Source: CALESS01 sp964405455
Lineage (GTDB): Bacteria; Chloroflexota; Anaerolineae; Anaerolineales; Anaerolineaceae
Assembly: GCA_964405455.1 (NCBI GenBank)
Contig: CAYOOA010000006.1
Location: 13,580 to 77,579 of the forward strand
Direction of reading: 5' to 3'
DNA length: 64,000 nucleotides
Each line of letters opens with the position of its first letter. Position 1 is the first letter of the stretch. The notes beneath the pieces were generated by a model. The model saw only the letters and a list, made by a program, of their open reading frames with translations. It had not been told where the DNA came from and did no database searches. The position numbers and the translations under genes are program-made. Shown here in pieces: positions 54,189-62,684 of this stretch.

Positions 54189-54298
54189 CCTCCTATCTTC
54201 CAGAAATTTCTGCCGGAATTGGCACCTTGGGTGGATTGCGTTCACCCAGGTTGTCGAGGCTTCGTCGGGCCGGTCCCTCCGCCTCTCTGGATAAGAGC
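54189..54298 (-). ncRNA. SAM-I riboswitch (S-box)
   Basis: On the minus strand, the aptamer reads CTCTTATCCAGAGAGGCGGA, then GGGACCGGCCCGACGAAGCC, then TCGACAACCTGGG, later GGTGCCAATTCC and the closing GAAGATAGGAG. These are the conserved P1 ends (CTTATC with GATAGG), the P2 kink-turn region with AGAGGCGGAGGGAC, and the core GGTGCCAATTCC. It is directly upstream of metK with a terminator, so it is expected to shut off metK when SAM is bound. Confidence 0.95.
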
Positions 54299-54426
54299 GC
54301 CTTGTGGGGCTATGTGAAGTGCATATTATCACACTCCCATCGGAATGTCAAACCAGGGAAAAGAGCTTCTAATCGAACTCTTAGCTGGAATTTCCTTATC
54401 CTCCAATATACAGATCTGGAGACAGC

Positions 54427-54464
54427 TTGACAAAAAACCTCGGCTCTCCTTATACTGTATACAG
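54427..54464 (+). promoter_or_regulatory. GntR gene promoter with overlapping palindrome
   Basis: TTGACA (54427-54432), 18-nt spacer and TATACT (54451-54456). The perfect palindrome CTGTATACAG (54455-54464) starts at the end of the -10. It resembles the TNGTNNNACNA type site used by FCD-class GntR regulators, which suggests autoregulation. Confidence 0.7.
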
Positions 54465-54496
54465 AATGTGAAATACATTTTTCAGAAAGGGGATGT

Positions 54497-55180
54497 ATGC
54501 CCCAGTCCACCCATCCAAAGATCATCAAGATTCCCACTGTCCAGGAAGCGGTCGCCGACCATATCCGGCAGCGTATTTTAAGCGGCGAGCTGCGCCCCGG
54601 CCAACGCCTGGTGCAGGACGAATTAACCACCGAACTGGGCGTCAGCCGCACGCCGATCCGCGAAGCATTAAATCAATTGGCTCACGAAGGCCTGGTGATC
54701 ATCTCCGACCACCGCCGGACGTTTGTGGCGGAGTTTTCCGCGGCCGACCTGGAAGAGACCTTCACCATGCGCGCTGCCCTGGAAAGCCATGCCGCCTACC
54801 TGGCCGCCCAGCGCATCACTGAAGAAGAGCTGCACGCCCTGGAAACCTGCCTGACCGAAATGGCCCACGCCTACCAGCGCAATGAACTGGAGACTCTCAT
54901 TGAGACACACCACCAGTTCCATGCCGGCATCAACAATGCCGCCCACAGCGTGCGCCTGTCGAAAATGATCGTCCAATACCTGGACCTGTCCAAGATCTAT
55001 CAACGGATTGCGTTCGAAACCGGACGGAATGCGGCGGATCCGCTCAAGGATCACCTGGAGATCTGGATGACGATCAACCGGCATGAAGCGGATGCCGCGG
55101 CGCGCCTCATGCGCCTGCACCTGGAGAGAACCGCCGCCCGGTTGAAAGAGCAGCTCCAGGTTTCCAGACCTGCCAAATAA
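54497..55180 (+). CDS. GntR-family regulator, FadR/FCD type
   Basis: A 227-aa repressor-type protein. The N-terminal winged helix has VADHIRQRILSGELRPGQRL and TELGVSRTPIREALNQLAHE, the GntR HTH. The C-terminal all-helical FCD domain has metal-ligand candidates such as His in ETHHQFHAGI, His in NAAHS and the later DHLEIW. A strong sigma-70 promoter with a palindrome lies upstream. Effector and target genes are unknown; DegV follows convergently. Confidence 0.92.
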   Translation: MPQSTHPKIIKIPTVQEAVADHIRQRILSGELRPGQRLVQDELTTELGVSRTPIREALNQLAHEGLVIISDHRRTFVAEFSAADLEETFTMRAALESHAAYLAAQRITEEELHALETCLTEMAHAYQRNELETLIETHHQFHAGINNAAHSVRLSKMIVQYLDLSKIYQRIAFETGRNAADPLKDHLEIWMTINRHEADAAARLMRLHLERTAARLKEQLQVSRPAK

Positions 55181-55189
55181 GCTCCCTCA

Positions 55190-56047
55190 CTACTCCCAGT
55201 AACCGGCCAGCGCCAGGGCGCGCGGGCCGGTATTGATTCCCAGTACCGGGCCGGTAATATTGAGCAGCAATTCCACCGGATGAAAATCATCCTGGATTCG
55301 CTTTGCCAGTGCCTGCGCCTCTTCAGGTACGTTGCCGTGTAAAACGGCAACATGCAGCGCGGCATCTTTTTTCATTTTTTCAAAGAATTTATCAAACAGC
55401 ATCTCCACCAGGCTCTTATGGGTGCGGGCGATTCCCACCGCTTCCACCAGGCCGGTTTGATGGTTAATGGAAACCAACGGCTTGATTTGCAGGGCGGTGC
55501 CCACCCAACGGACCGCGCTGCCCAACCGTCCGCCGCGTTGGAGGTATTCCATGGTATCCATGGCGACGAACTGGGCCAGCCGCTGACGCACCTGCTCCAC
55601 CTGTTTTAGCACCATGGACAAGTCCAATCCCTCCGCCACGGCGCGGGCTGCGGCCAGGGTTTGCCAGCCCAGGGTCATGGTTGGCCCCTTGGAATCCACC
55701 ACGTGCACCGGCACGGGAGAATTGGGGGCTGCCTGCAGTGCGGATTGGTAATCGCCGCTCATGGCTGAACTAACGGTGAGGGTGATGATTTGCGTGGCGC
55801 CGTTTTCCGCCGCGGTTTGGTAGGCGCAGGTGAAATCCGGCACTGTTACCTGGGCCGAGGTGGGCCGGGTGGGATCGGTTTCCAGGCGGCGGTAAAAATC
55901 CTCCGGCTGCAGGTTGATCCGATCCAGGTATTGTTGATCGCCCCAGATGACATAATTGGGCACGATCATGATATCGTATTGTTTAACCAACTCAGGCGGG
56001 ATGTCGCAGGTGCTGTCGGCGATGATTTGTATTTTTTTGTCTGCCAT
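55190..56047 (-). CDS. DegV-family fatty-acid-binding protein
   Basis: A 285-aa DegV protein. The N-terminal IIADSTCDIPPELVKQY and the SSAMSGDYQSA segment are diagnostic, as is the C-terminal VLGINTGPRALALAGYW. The family binds fatty acids (FakB) and serves with a FakA kinase, not seen here. The start at 56047 has GGGTGA upstream. It is convergent with the GntR gene. Confidence 0.93.
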   Translation of the reverse strand: MADKKIQIIADSTCDIPPELVKQYDIMIVPNYVIWGDQQYLDRINLQPEDFYRRLETDPTRPTSAQVTVPDFTCAYQTAAENGATQIITLTVSSAMSGDYQSALQAAPNSPVPVHVVDSKGPTMTLGWQTLAAARAVAEGLDLSMVLKQVEQVRQRLAQFVAMDTMEYLQRGGRLGSAVRWVGTALQIKPLVSINHQTGLVEAVGIARTHKSLVEMLFDKFFEKMKKDAALHVAVLHGNVPEEAQALAKRIQDDFHPVELLLNITGPVLGINTGPRALALAGYWE

Positions 56048-56153
56048 GATTTTCACCCAAATCAATTAAGTTCAGAATATTTTATAGCCCAATGGTTAAT
56101 CCAGGGTAAGAATCGGGGTTTTGTTTGGGTATATTCAGGTCGTTTCCCGGGAC

Positions 56154-56180
56154 GAAAAAAACGCCCTCGGTTGAGGGCGT
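56154..56180 (-). terminator. Terminator after the acyltransferase gene
   Basis: On the minus strand ACGCCCTC, a loop and GAGGGCGT, followed by seven Ts. It ends the PlsC-type transcript. Confidence 0.92.
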
Positions 56181-56188
56181 TGATCTCA

Positions 56189-56887
56189 CTAAAAGGGGTT
56201 GAGCAGGCTTTGCATGGGCGTGGGCAGACGGTCCATGCGGTTCTGGCTGATGCGGGCCAGTTCGATGATGTGGTGCATCACCGTATCTGCCACCCGCCGC
56301 GTATAATCCCAGTCATTCACGTCGCCGCGGAAATACAGCGGCGCGCCAACCGTCTGGTTGTAAGGGCCGGAAATATACCAGCGGCCGTATTCCTCTTTGC
56401 CGCGCACGACCGAGCGGATGACCTTGACCCGCTCCCAGCGCAGGTGGATGCCCACCGGGATGACCGGGGCGCCGCTCATCAAAGCCAGGCGGGCCACACC
56501 CGTGCGGGGTTTCTCAAATCCGCCGCCCAGCGGGCTGAGGGCGCCTTCGGGGAAGATGATGACCGTCTTGCCCTCGCTGAGGCGCTCCAGGGCGGTATCG
56601 ATGGCGGCTTTGCCGCTGCCGCAACACACCGGGATGTGCCCGCTGCGGCGCAGGTATTCACCCAGGACGGGGACCTGGAACAAGACTTCATTAATAAGGA
56701 TGAAAGATTGCTGCCCCACCATGGAGGCGACGAAAAATGGATCGGTGGTGCTGGGATGGTTGGCGGCGATAATCTTTGCGCCGGAAGGAAATTCCTGTAA
56801 TTTTTGGACATTCATTTTCAACATGGTGCCGGTATAGGTTCGAACCACCGGGCGGGAAAAAAAGTACATGATTCGGTCAGCAAGCAT
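56189..56887 (-). CDS. 1-acyl-glycerol-3-phosphate acyltransferase-like (PlsC)
   Basis: A 232-aa acyltransferase. The family motifs are NHPSTTD (H-x4-D, catalytic), VIIFPEGALSPLGG (glycerophosphate-binding) and VIPVGIHL. It adds an acyl chain to lysophosphatidic acid, or a related lipid. GAGG precedes ATG 56887. DegV-type genes downstream fit a lipid link, although cotranscription is unlikely because of the terminator. Confidence 0.88.
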   Translation of the reverse strand: MLADRIMYFFSRPVVRTYTGTMLKMNVQKLQEFPSGAKIIAANHPSTTDPFFVASMVGQQSFILINEVLFQVPVLGEYLRRSGHIPVCCGSGKAAIDTALERLSEGKTVIIFPEGALSPLGGGFEKPRTGVARLALMSGAPVIPVGIHLRWERVKVIRSVVRGKEEYGRWYISGPYNQTVGAPLYFRGDVNDWDYTRRVADTVMHHIIELARISQNRMDRLPTPMQSLLNPF

Positions 56888-57301
56888 GGATTTAACCTCT
56901 ATTAATTCCTTTATTGCCGGGGCTGCCGGAGAGTTGCCGTCAAAGATGCAGTAATCTTATTCGTGAAGCGGATTTTGAACATCCCACGCAGGTCATATAT
57001 TTGGAGTATGACCTGGCACATTTCCAGGTGCTGCCTGGCATCTTTATAGCAAATAAAACCCTGTTCTCACCTGACAGTTGCGGGAGAGACGCTTAACAAA
57101 AATGATATTCCAGGTGGAGGGATGCTTCATGGATGAACAAGAAACTTTCTCAGGCCATTCACGATCCTGAAAAATAATCCTATAAATATCTACGCCCATC
57201 TGCTTTGATCGATGGTGCTTTTTTATGATATGGCTGATCATCAAGATAGGGAAAAGGTGGGCAGTGCTTCAAGCTACGGTTGATCCAGTCACAATGGCCA
57301 A
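56888..57301. other. Gene-free stretch of about 400 bases
   Basis: No supported gene. An inverted repeat AGGTCATA / TATGACCT (56990-57014) and a hairpin CCAGG ... CCTGG follow in the same area. The minor reading frames here have no recognisable product. It may be a decayed gene. Confidence 0.6.
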
Positions 57302-58006
57302 TCAGGCCCGGGGTTCCACTGATTTCCGCAGGGCAGCCTGCTGCTGGCGCAATTCGTCCAGGTAGGGTTGAATGGCCTGAACCCAGACCTCATACCCCAC
57401 GGCCAGCGGATGGAGCTGGTCATTGCTGAGTTCGCTGCGGATACCGCCGAATTTATCGGCAAAGTGGGGGAACAAGTCCACGTAGATGTAATCATATTTC
57501 GCGGCCAGCTGCTTGAGCCGCTCATTCAGGCTGCGGACCCGGTCGCTGTAGCGCCGGTCGCGCGGCAGGATGGACTGGACATATACCTTCGTCCGCGGAG
57601 ACTCCTCCTTGAAGCGGCGCAGGATGCTCTCATATCGCTGCAGAATCACTTCGTCACTGGTGAAGCGGTACCAGGGGATATCGTTGGTGCCGATCAGCAG
57701 GAAAACCGCCATGGGTCTGCCGCTGACCACCGGATCCAAGCGGTTGAGCACGTCCAGGGTGGTGTCGTTGGCGATCCCGCGGTTTTTGATGGCCATTCCG
57801 GGCACCAGTTCGTGCCAGCGGGTGAGGTCGGTGATGCTGTCACCCAGCATGACCACATCTTCCGGGGTGATCGGGAAGGTTTTGAAAATATCCGTATAAC
57901 GGACCTTGGCCTTTTTCAGGATGGACTCAAGCACCCAGAATACCAGCATCAGGGTCAGCGCGCTGGCGAATAAGGCCGTCAAAAGAATATCAGAAATCTT
58001 ATCCAT
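57302..58006 (-). CDS. SGNH/GDSL-family hydrolase
   Basis: A 234-aa membrane-anchored SGNH hydrolase. An N-terminal helix (ILLTALFASALTLMLVFWVL) precedes the catalytic domain: block I VVMLGDSITDL (Ser), block III LLIGTNDIPW (Asn) and block V NDQLHPLAVGY (Asp, His). The start at 58006 is preferred: a TATAAT box is 12 nt upstream and no Shine-Dalgarno is present. It probably removes acetyl or acyl groups from a glycan or lipid. Confidence 0.88.
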   Translation of the reverse strand: MDKISDILLTALFASALTLMLVFWVLESILKKAKVRYTDIFKTFPITPEDVVMLGDSITDLTRWHELVPGMAIKNRGIANDTTLDVLNRLDPVVSGRPMAVFLLIGTNDIPWYRFTSDEVILQRYESILRRFKEESPRTKVYVQSILPRDRRYSDRVRSLNERLKQLAAKYDYIYVDLFPHFADKFGGIRSELSNDQLHPLAVGYEVWVQAIQPYLDELRQQQAALRKSVEPRA

Positions 58007-58018
58007 AGAATGTCGCTG

Positions 58019-58024
58019 ATTATA
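58019..58024 (-). promoter_or_regulatory. -10 box near the SGNH hydrolase start
   Basis: TATAAT on the minus strand, 12 nt before the ATG at 58006. It predicts a leader of about five bases. No clear -35. Confidence 0.4.
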
Positions 58025-58150
58025 GCATACGAATCCTCCAATCCATCCCCGGGTTGGAATGGCAGATGAAGAGATGCTGTTGCCGAAAAATGTTACAATC
58101 ATTCCCGGGAATTCAATTCAAAAATATTCAGATCCTAAGGAAGGCCAAGC

Positions 58151-59128
58151 ATGATTTACCCACCCCTGCCCCATATCCCCTGGGAGGAACGCCCCGCCGG
58201 CAGCCAGGATGTGGTCTGGCGCTACAGCGGCAACCCGATCATCCCGCGCAACCTGATCCCCTCGTCCAACAGCATTTTCAACAGTGCCGTGGTACCGTTC
58301 AAGGATGCCTTTGCCGGCGTCTTCCGCTGCGACAACCGCAAGCGGGAGATGAATATCCACCGCGGCTTCAGCCCGGACGGCATCCGCTGGCAGTTGGAGG
58401 ATGCGCCCATCGCCTGGAAATACGCCGACCCGGAGCTGGCCAGGTTCGAACACCGCTACGATCCGCGGGTGGTCTGGCTGGAGGATCGCTACTACGTAAC
58501 CTGGTGCAACGGTTACCACGGGCCGACCATCGGGGTTGGCTACACCTTCGACTTTGAAGAATTTCATTTCCTGGAGAACGCCCTGCTGCCCTTCAACCGC
58601 AACGGGGTGCTCTTCCCGCGCAGGATTAACGGCAAATACGTCATGTTCAGCCGCCCGAGCGACAACGGCCACACGCCGTTTGGCGATATCTTCCTCAGCC
58701 AGAGCCCGGATATGGTGCACTGGGGCGAGCACCGCTACGTGATGGGCGTCAAGGGCGGCTGGCAATCCACCAAGATCGGTGCCGGCCCCATCCCGATTGA
58801 GACGCCCGAAGGCTGGCTGCTGTTCTACCACGGCGTCCTGACCTCCTGCAACGGGTTTGTCTACAGCTTCGGCGCTGCCCTACTGGACCTGGATCAGCCC
58901 TGGAAGGTGATCGCCCGCGGCGAGCCCTACCTGCTTTCGCCGCAGACCCTGTACGAGTGTGTGGGGGATGTGCCCAATGTGGCTTTCCCGTGCGCCACGC
59001 TGTATGATGAGCCGACCGGGCGGATTGCCATCTACTACGGCGGTGCGGATACGGTGACCGCCCTGGCCTTCACCCGCCTGGACGATGTGCTGGGATTTCT
59101 GCGCGAAAATTCGATGGCTGGTGGGTGA
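58151..59128 (+). CDS. GH130-family glycoside phosphorylase/hydrolase-like
   Basis: A 325-aa five-bladed propeller glycosidase related to GH130 (mannoside phosphorylases). Typical pieces are YSGNPIIPRNL, SIFNSAVVPFKD, GRY-like loops such as VFRCDNRKREMNIHRG, and EHRYDPRVVWLEDRYYVTW. The catalytic Asp candidate is in YDPRV. AGGAAGG precedes ATG 58151. It likely cleaves beta-mannosidic bonds using phosphate or water. The substrate cannot be read from sequence. Confidence 0.9.
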   Translation: MIYPPLPHIPWEERPAGSQDVVWRYSGNPIIPRNLIPSSNSIFNSAVVPFKDAFAGVFRCDNRKREMNIHRGFSPDGIRWQLEDAPIAWKYADPELARFEHRYDPRVVWLEDRYYVTWCNGYHGPTIGVGYTFDFEEFHFLENALLPFNRNGVLFPRRINGKYVMFSRPSDNGHTPFGDIFLSQSPDMVHWGEHRYVMGVKGGWQSTKIGAGPIPIETPEGWLLFYHGVLTSCNGFVYSFGAALLDLDQPWKVIARGEPYLLSPQTLYECVGDVPNVAFPCATLYDEPTGRIAIYYGGADTVTALAFTRLDDVLGFLRENSMAGG

Positions 59129-59140
59129 GACGAGTTTAGG

Positions 59141-59170
59141 AAAAGATTCTTCGCTGCGCTCAGAATGACA
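59141..59170. repeat. Dispersed repeat copy, downstream of GH130
   Basis: AAGATTCTTCGCTGCGCTCA and GAATGACA. Read on the other strand it is TGTCATTCTGAGC, GCAG, CGAAGAATCTT. A near-identical copy lies at 62470-62500. Confidence 0.75.
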
Positions 59171-59206
59171 ACCGCCCGGTGAGATCTCGCCGGGCGGTAT
59201 TTTTTC
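59171..59206. terminator. Bidirectional terminator
   Basis: ACCGCCCGG (59171-59179) pairs with CCGGGCGGT (59190-59198), followed by ATTTTTT. It separates the convergent GH130 and clostripain-like genes. Confidence 0.92.
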
Positions 59207-59223
59207 AGTGCAGGTGCAAGCAG

Positions 59224-61794
59224 TTAGCGAACCGTGATCGGGGTGTAGGCCTGGACCTTATTGCCATCCAGGTCTTCCACGATGAAACCGACCACATAAG
59301 AGCCGGGCGCAGCGTTGAGCGCCTGCCAGGTGAACATGTCGCTGCCAAAGGTCAACGTGCCGCCGTCCTGGGTCACTTCCTGGCTGACGTTGCCCTGCGC
59401 ATCCAGGTCCATCCAGTGCTCGGTGACGGTGAAGGTATCGCCGGCCTGCGGGTAGATCTCGCTGGGCGCACCGGTGTTGATGCCCCCATCGAACCCAAAG
59501 ACCTGGCGCAGCAGCCCGTCGCGGAAGTACAACCGCGCCGCAATCGGCGAACGGCCGTCGGCAAAGGTGTACGTCCCGTCCACGGAATAAACTGCATCCT
59601 GGTAGGTGGCCCCGTAGCTTTCCGGGTTCATCCCCACCGTGACGGTATGCGTGCCGTCGCTGATGCCGTACATCAACGGTTCCCAGTCAAAGTCCAGGAT
59701 GAATTCGCCGCTGTCGTTCCAGACCGGGTAATAAATCCCGTTCAGGTTCTGGGTATTGGCGCTCTCCAGGTAATCCATATCGGCGATGAAGATCGAGTTG
59801 GCGTTCTGGTCGTAATAACCGGTGAAGATGTAGGCATAACCAACGTTGTTGCCGGTTACCGTGGCCGAAAGGTTGATGGTATTCCCGGCACTCACCTCCG
59901 TGGCAGAGGTGGTGATTTCTGAGATGCTGATCTGCCCGGCGCCGGGTCCGCGCACCGGGATGCCGCCGGCGGGCACCGCCACCCGGTTGACCGCCTGGTC
60001 AAAGTTGTTCCCGGTGTAGTGGAATTCCAGGAAATCATCCCAGGTGGACTTCTTCGCAAACGCACCGGCGATGCTGGTGTAGGTTTGCGGGCCGGCCACC
60101 GGGGATTGGTAAAGCTGCGAGGTGGGGAAGTAAATCGCGACGCCGGTGGAACCGGGCTTGCCGGGGCCGTGTTTCTCGGCCACCACCGCGTTGCTGATGG
60201 CCGCCAGGACGGCATCCCCGGTCTTGATGACCTGGCTGTTGCTGGTATTTTTCTTCAACAGCATCACAAAGTTGCCCAGGTCAATGTAGGAAGCGGGCAC
60301 ATCCGAACCGAAGATGCTGGTGTAGCTCTGGGTGTAACTGCGCACCTTGGCGATCACGGACTGCTGCTCCCGCTGCAGGCTGTAAGCAAAGTTATTCACC
60401 GCCTTGTTCAGGTCGGGAATGGCGGAGAGATCCACCGCCGTCAGGGTGATATCCCGTTCAATTTGAGCAGCCATGCCGGCCGGGCTGTTGGAAGTGCCGC
60501 TCTGCTGGGCCAGCAACTCGAACAGGCTGGCCATCGGCGAACCGGCCTTGAGGCTTTCGCTGCGGGCGGAGGAATCCACCAGGCGCTGATCTTCGTCCAC
60601 GTAGCTTTGAATGATCAACTTGCCCAGTCCGGCGCCGTCAATCTCCGGGTTGTCGCGCAGGCCGCCCAGGAAGGCCGTGTAGGCCCAGCCCAGGGCGGGC
60701 TCGGTTTCCTGCGAGGCCACGGCGTAATTGGCGTGCGGTTCCAGCATGGTGAAGACTTCCAACTGCCCCATCAGGCAGGCATCCATACCGATCAGTTCAA
60801 ACTTTTCAACCCCGGTTTCGTCTGTGATTTTGGTCAGGGCGGTGTCGATCTCATCCAGGTACAGGTGATCATCCAGGCGCTGGCCCAGGGGGGTGTTGTC
60901 GCTGCTGCGGGCGGAGTTATCGCCGTCGCTCCAGCCGCCCGGCCAACCCATGCCGTGATCCGAGATGATCAGGGCGTATTTTTCAGCCGGGAAGTTGCCG
61001 ATCGCCCAGGTAACGAAATCCACCAGGGTCTGGCCGTCAGACATGTTGACTTCGCCGAGGTCGTCAATCTCTTCCGAGCCGACGCGGGTGATGTCATTAT
61101 CCTGGGTGACGAGGAAGCGCTTGGCGCCGGTCCAGTCGCCGTCACCGGAGTAACCGCCGCGGTAGCGGTCGACCTGGGCGACGATCTTGATCCGGTCATT
61201 CGAGCCGATCTTCTCGGCCTCATTCAGGTCAAAATACATGTCCTGTTCCAGCACCTTGTCATCGGCATCCTCGTACATCATCACCAGCCACGAGGGGCCG
61301 CTGCTGCTGGAACCAACCGGCGTTTTGGTGGCCTTGGGCTTGCTGGTCGGCATGGCCTCCACCACCTGCGGGACTTCGGTCGGGGAAACATAGTTTCCCT
61401 GGTCAACGGTGGTATTTTGGCCCTGGTCGGTGTTGCCGGTGGTACCGGTGGTGCCGGTGGAGCCGCCCAGCAAATCACCCAGGTTGCCGCCCATGATGAG
61501 GTAGACTGCCACGCACAGGATGACGAGCAGCAGGCTGCCGCCGCCGACCGTCTTGCCGCGGCTGCCGCCGGGGAAGGAAAATCCACCGCCCCCGCCACCA
61601 CCCCCGCCACCACTGGTGAAGCCGCCCCCGCCACCTCCGCCGGAAGTGGACGGGCGGTTGCGCTCCGGGCCTTCGGCCGTCTGGCGCGGACCCTGGCTGG
61701 GACCCGGCCGCCGGCGGCGTTCGACGTGGATGCGCTCCGGTCCGCCGGAGCCGCCTGAATCTGAATTAAACACGATATTCGAATGCGTTCGCAT
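59224..61794 (-). CDS. Clostripain (C11)-family cysteine protease with Gly-rich N-terminus
   Basis: An 856-aa protein. A cytoplasmic low-complexity N-terminus with two long Gly runs around residues 50-75 (a FTS triplet between) is followed by one transmembrane helix (SLLLVILCVAVYLIMGGNL) and a linker. The C11 domain begins WLVMMYEDADDKVLEQDMYF, with catalytic His in ISDHGMGWPGG and Cys in LIGMDACLMGQLE. A C-terminal region with Ig-like/beta-sandwich features ends the protein. GGAGAAG is before ATG 61794. It likely cleaves after Arg or similar at the cell surface. Confidence 0.92.
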   Translation of the reverse strand: MRTHSNIVFNSDSGGSGGPERIHVERRRRPGPSQGPRQTAEGPERNRPSTSGGGGGGGFTSGGGGGGGGGGFSFPGGSRGKTVGGGSLLLVILCVAVYLIMGGNLGDLLGGSTGTTGTTGNTDQGQNTTVDQGNYVSPTEVPQVVEAMPTSKPKATKTPVGSSSSGPSWLVMMYEDADDKVLEQDMYFDLNEAEKIGSNDRIKIVAQVDRYRGGYSGDGDWTGAKRFLVTQDNDITRVGSEEIDDLGEVNMSDGQTLVDFVTWAIGNFPAEKYALIISDHGMGWPGGWSDGDNSARSSDNTPLGQRLDDHLYLDEIDTALTKITDETGVEKFELIGMDACLMGQLEVFTMLEPHANYAVASQETEPALGWAYTAFLGGLRDNPEIDGAGLGKLIIQSYVDEDQRLVDSSARSESLKAGSPMASLFELLAQQSGTSNSPAGMAAQIERDITLTAVDLSAIPDLNKAVNNFAYSLQREQQSVIAKVRSYTQSYTSIFGSDVPASYIDLGNFVMLLKKNTSNSQVIKTGDAVLAAISNAVVAEKHGPGKPGSTGVAIYFPTSQLYQSPVAGPQTYTSIAGAFAKKSTWDDFLEFHYTGNNFDQAVNRVAVPAGGIPVRGPGAGQISISEITTSATEVSAGNTINLSATVTGNNVGYAYIFTGYYDQNANSIFIADMDYLESANTQNLNGIYYPVWNDSGEFILDFDWEPLMYGISDGTHTVTVGMNPESYGATYQDAVYSVDGTYTFADGRSPIAARLYFRDGLLRQVFGFDGGINTGAPSEIYPQAGDTFTVTEHWMDLDAQGNVSQEVTQDGGTLTFGSDMFTWQALNAAPGSYVVGFIVEDLDGNKVQAYTPITVR

Positions 61795-61887
61795 GATCTT
61801 CTCCTCTACAGAACTGGATTAATCCCTCTCGATCTGCCTAATTATAAACCCGACCTGGATGCACATACGCTGAATGGCCGGGTAATC

Positions 61888-62397
61888 TCACCACTCCCCG
61901 GCGTAAAGGGCGGCGTAGGGCGCCGCCAGGCGCAGCACGCGCCGGTAGCGCAGCTCCACCACCTGGCGGAAGTGCAGCTTATCGTGGGCAGCCCAGGCGG
62001 CCAGCATCTCCCCGGCTTTCATCTCACCCCAGGGAGCGGCGGCTGCAATCTCCCAGTCCGCCCCGGCCAGACCCTCCAGCCAGAGCAGGGAGATGCGCCG
62101 CTCCTCGGCGAAGCCGGCCAGCATATCCGCCAGGTTGCGGTTGAGGTAGGCCCGCTCGATCGCCCAGCCGCGCGGGTTGATCGGCGGCCAGGGCTCGCCG
62201 GGATGATGCAGGATCAAGTCCAGGCGGGGGCGAAAATCCTCGCGTTCCTCGTCAAAGAGGTGGCAGATCACCTCCAGGATGGACCAGGAGTCTTCCTCCG
62301 GCTTGAGCACGGCCTCCTCCTGGGAGATGCCGTGGGTCAGGGCGCGCAGCACGGCCGGCCCGTTGGCCAGGTCTTCATACAGTGATTTGAAATCCAT
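61888..62397 (-). CDS. DinB-family protein
   Basis: A 169-aa four-helix-bundle protein of the DinB/YfiT family. The three metal ligands are visible: His in VICHLFDEERED and the His pair in AHDKLHFRQV. GGAGGTAGAG lies directly before ATG 62397; an in-frame start at 62511 would extend it into repeat sequence. Members are metal-dependent transferases (thiol or bacillithiol-linked) in many bacteria. The substrate is unknown. Confidence 0.88.
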   Translation of the reverse strand: MDFKSLYEDLANGPAVLRALTHGISQEEAVLKPEEDSWSILEVICHLFDEEREDFRPRLDLILHHPGEPWPPINPRGWAIERAYLNRNLADMLAGFAEERRISLLWLEGLAGADWEIAAAAPWGEMKAGEMLAAWAAHDKLHFRQVVELRYRRVLRLAAPYAALYAGEW

Positions 62398-62469
62398 CTC
62401 TACCTCCTGAAAAGATCCACCGCGGAGAAGCGGAGTCCACTGGGAACACGGCGGAATCCATTTGGATAA

Positions 62470-62500
62470 TTTGTCATTCTGAGCCCCGCAGGGGCGAAGA
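62470..62500. repeat. Dispersed repeat copy, before the DinB start
   Basis: TTGTCATTCTGAGC, CCCGCAGGGG, CGAAGAATCTC. It matches 59141-59170 on the opposite strand except for the central bases. Confidence 0.75.
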
Positions 62501-62653
62501 ATCTCTTTCAAAACCAGATGCCGGACCGTGCGCTGCGCTCAGCCTGACCACGTCTTTTTGCATGGTCGCCAACCGCCGCACTTGCTTGTTGAGGAATATG
62601 ATCCTTATAGGTCTTCAACCTCATTATACAAACTTGCGCGGGAAAATTAAAGC

Positions 62654-62659
62654 TATAAT
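62654..62659 (+). promoter_or_regulatory. -10 box of the DUF998-like gene
   Basis: TATAAT, 25 nt before the ATG at 62685 which has its own AGGTGG Shine-Dalgarno. The in-frame ATG at 62658 overlaps the box and is unlikely to be used. Confidence 0.5.
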
Positions 62660-62684
62660 GGATTCATCTCAACAGGTGGAAAAT

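Noticed and set aside
60019..61758. 579-codon plus-strand frame inside the clostripain-like gene
   Set aside because: It is the antisense of a gene with clear catalytic motifs. Its product is compositionally odd (Gly/His/Val) with no family.
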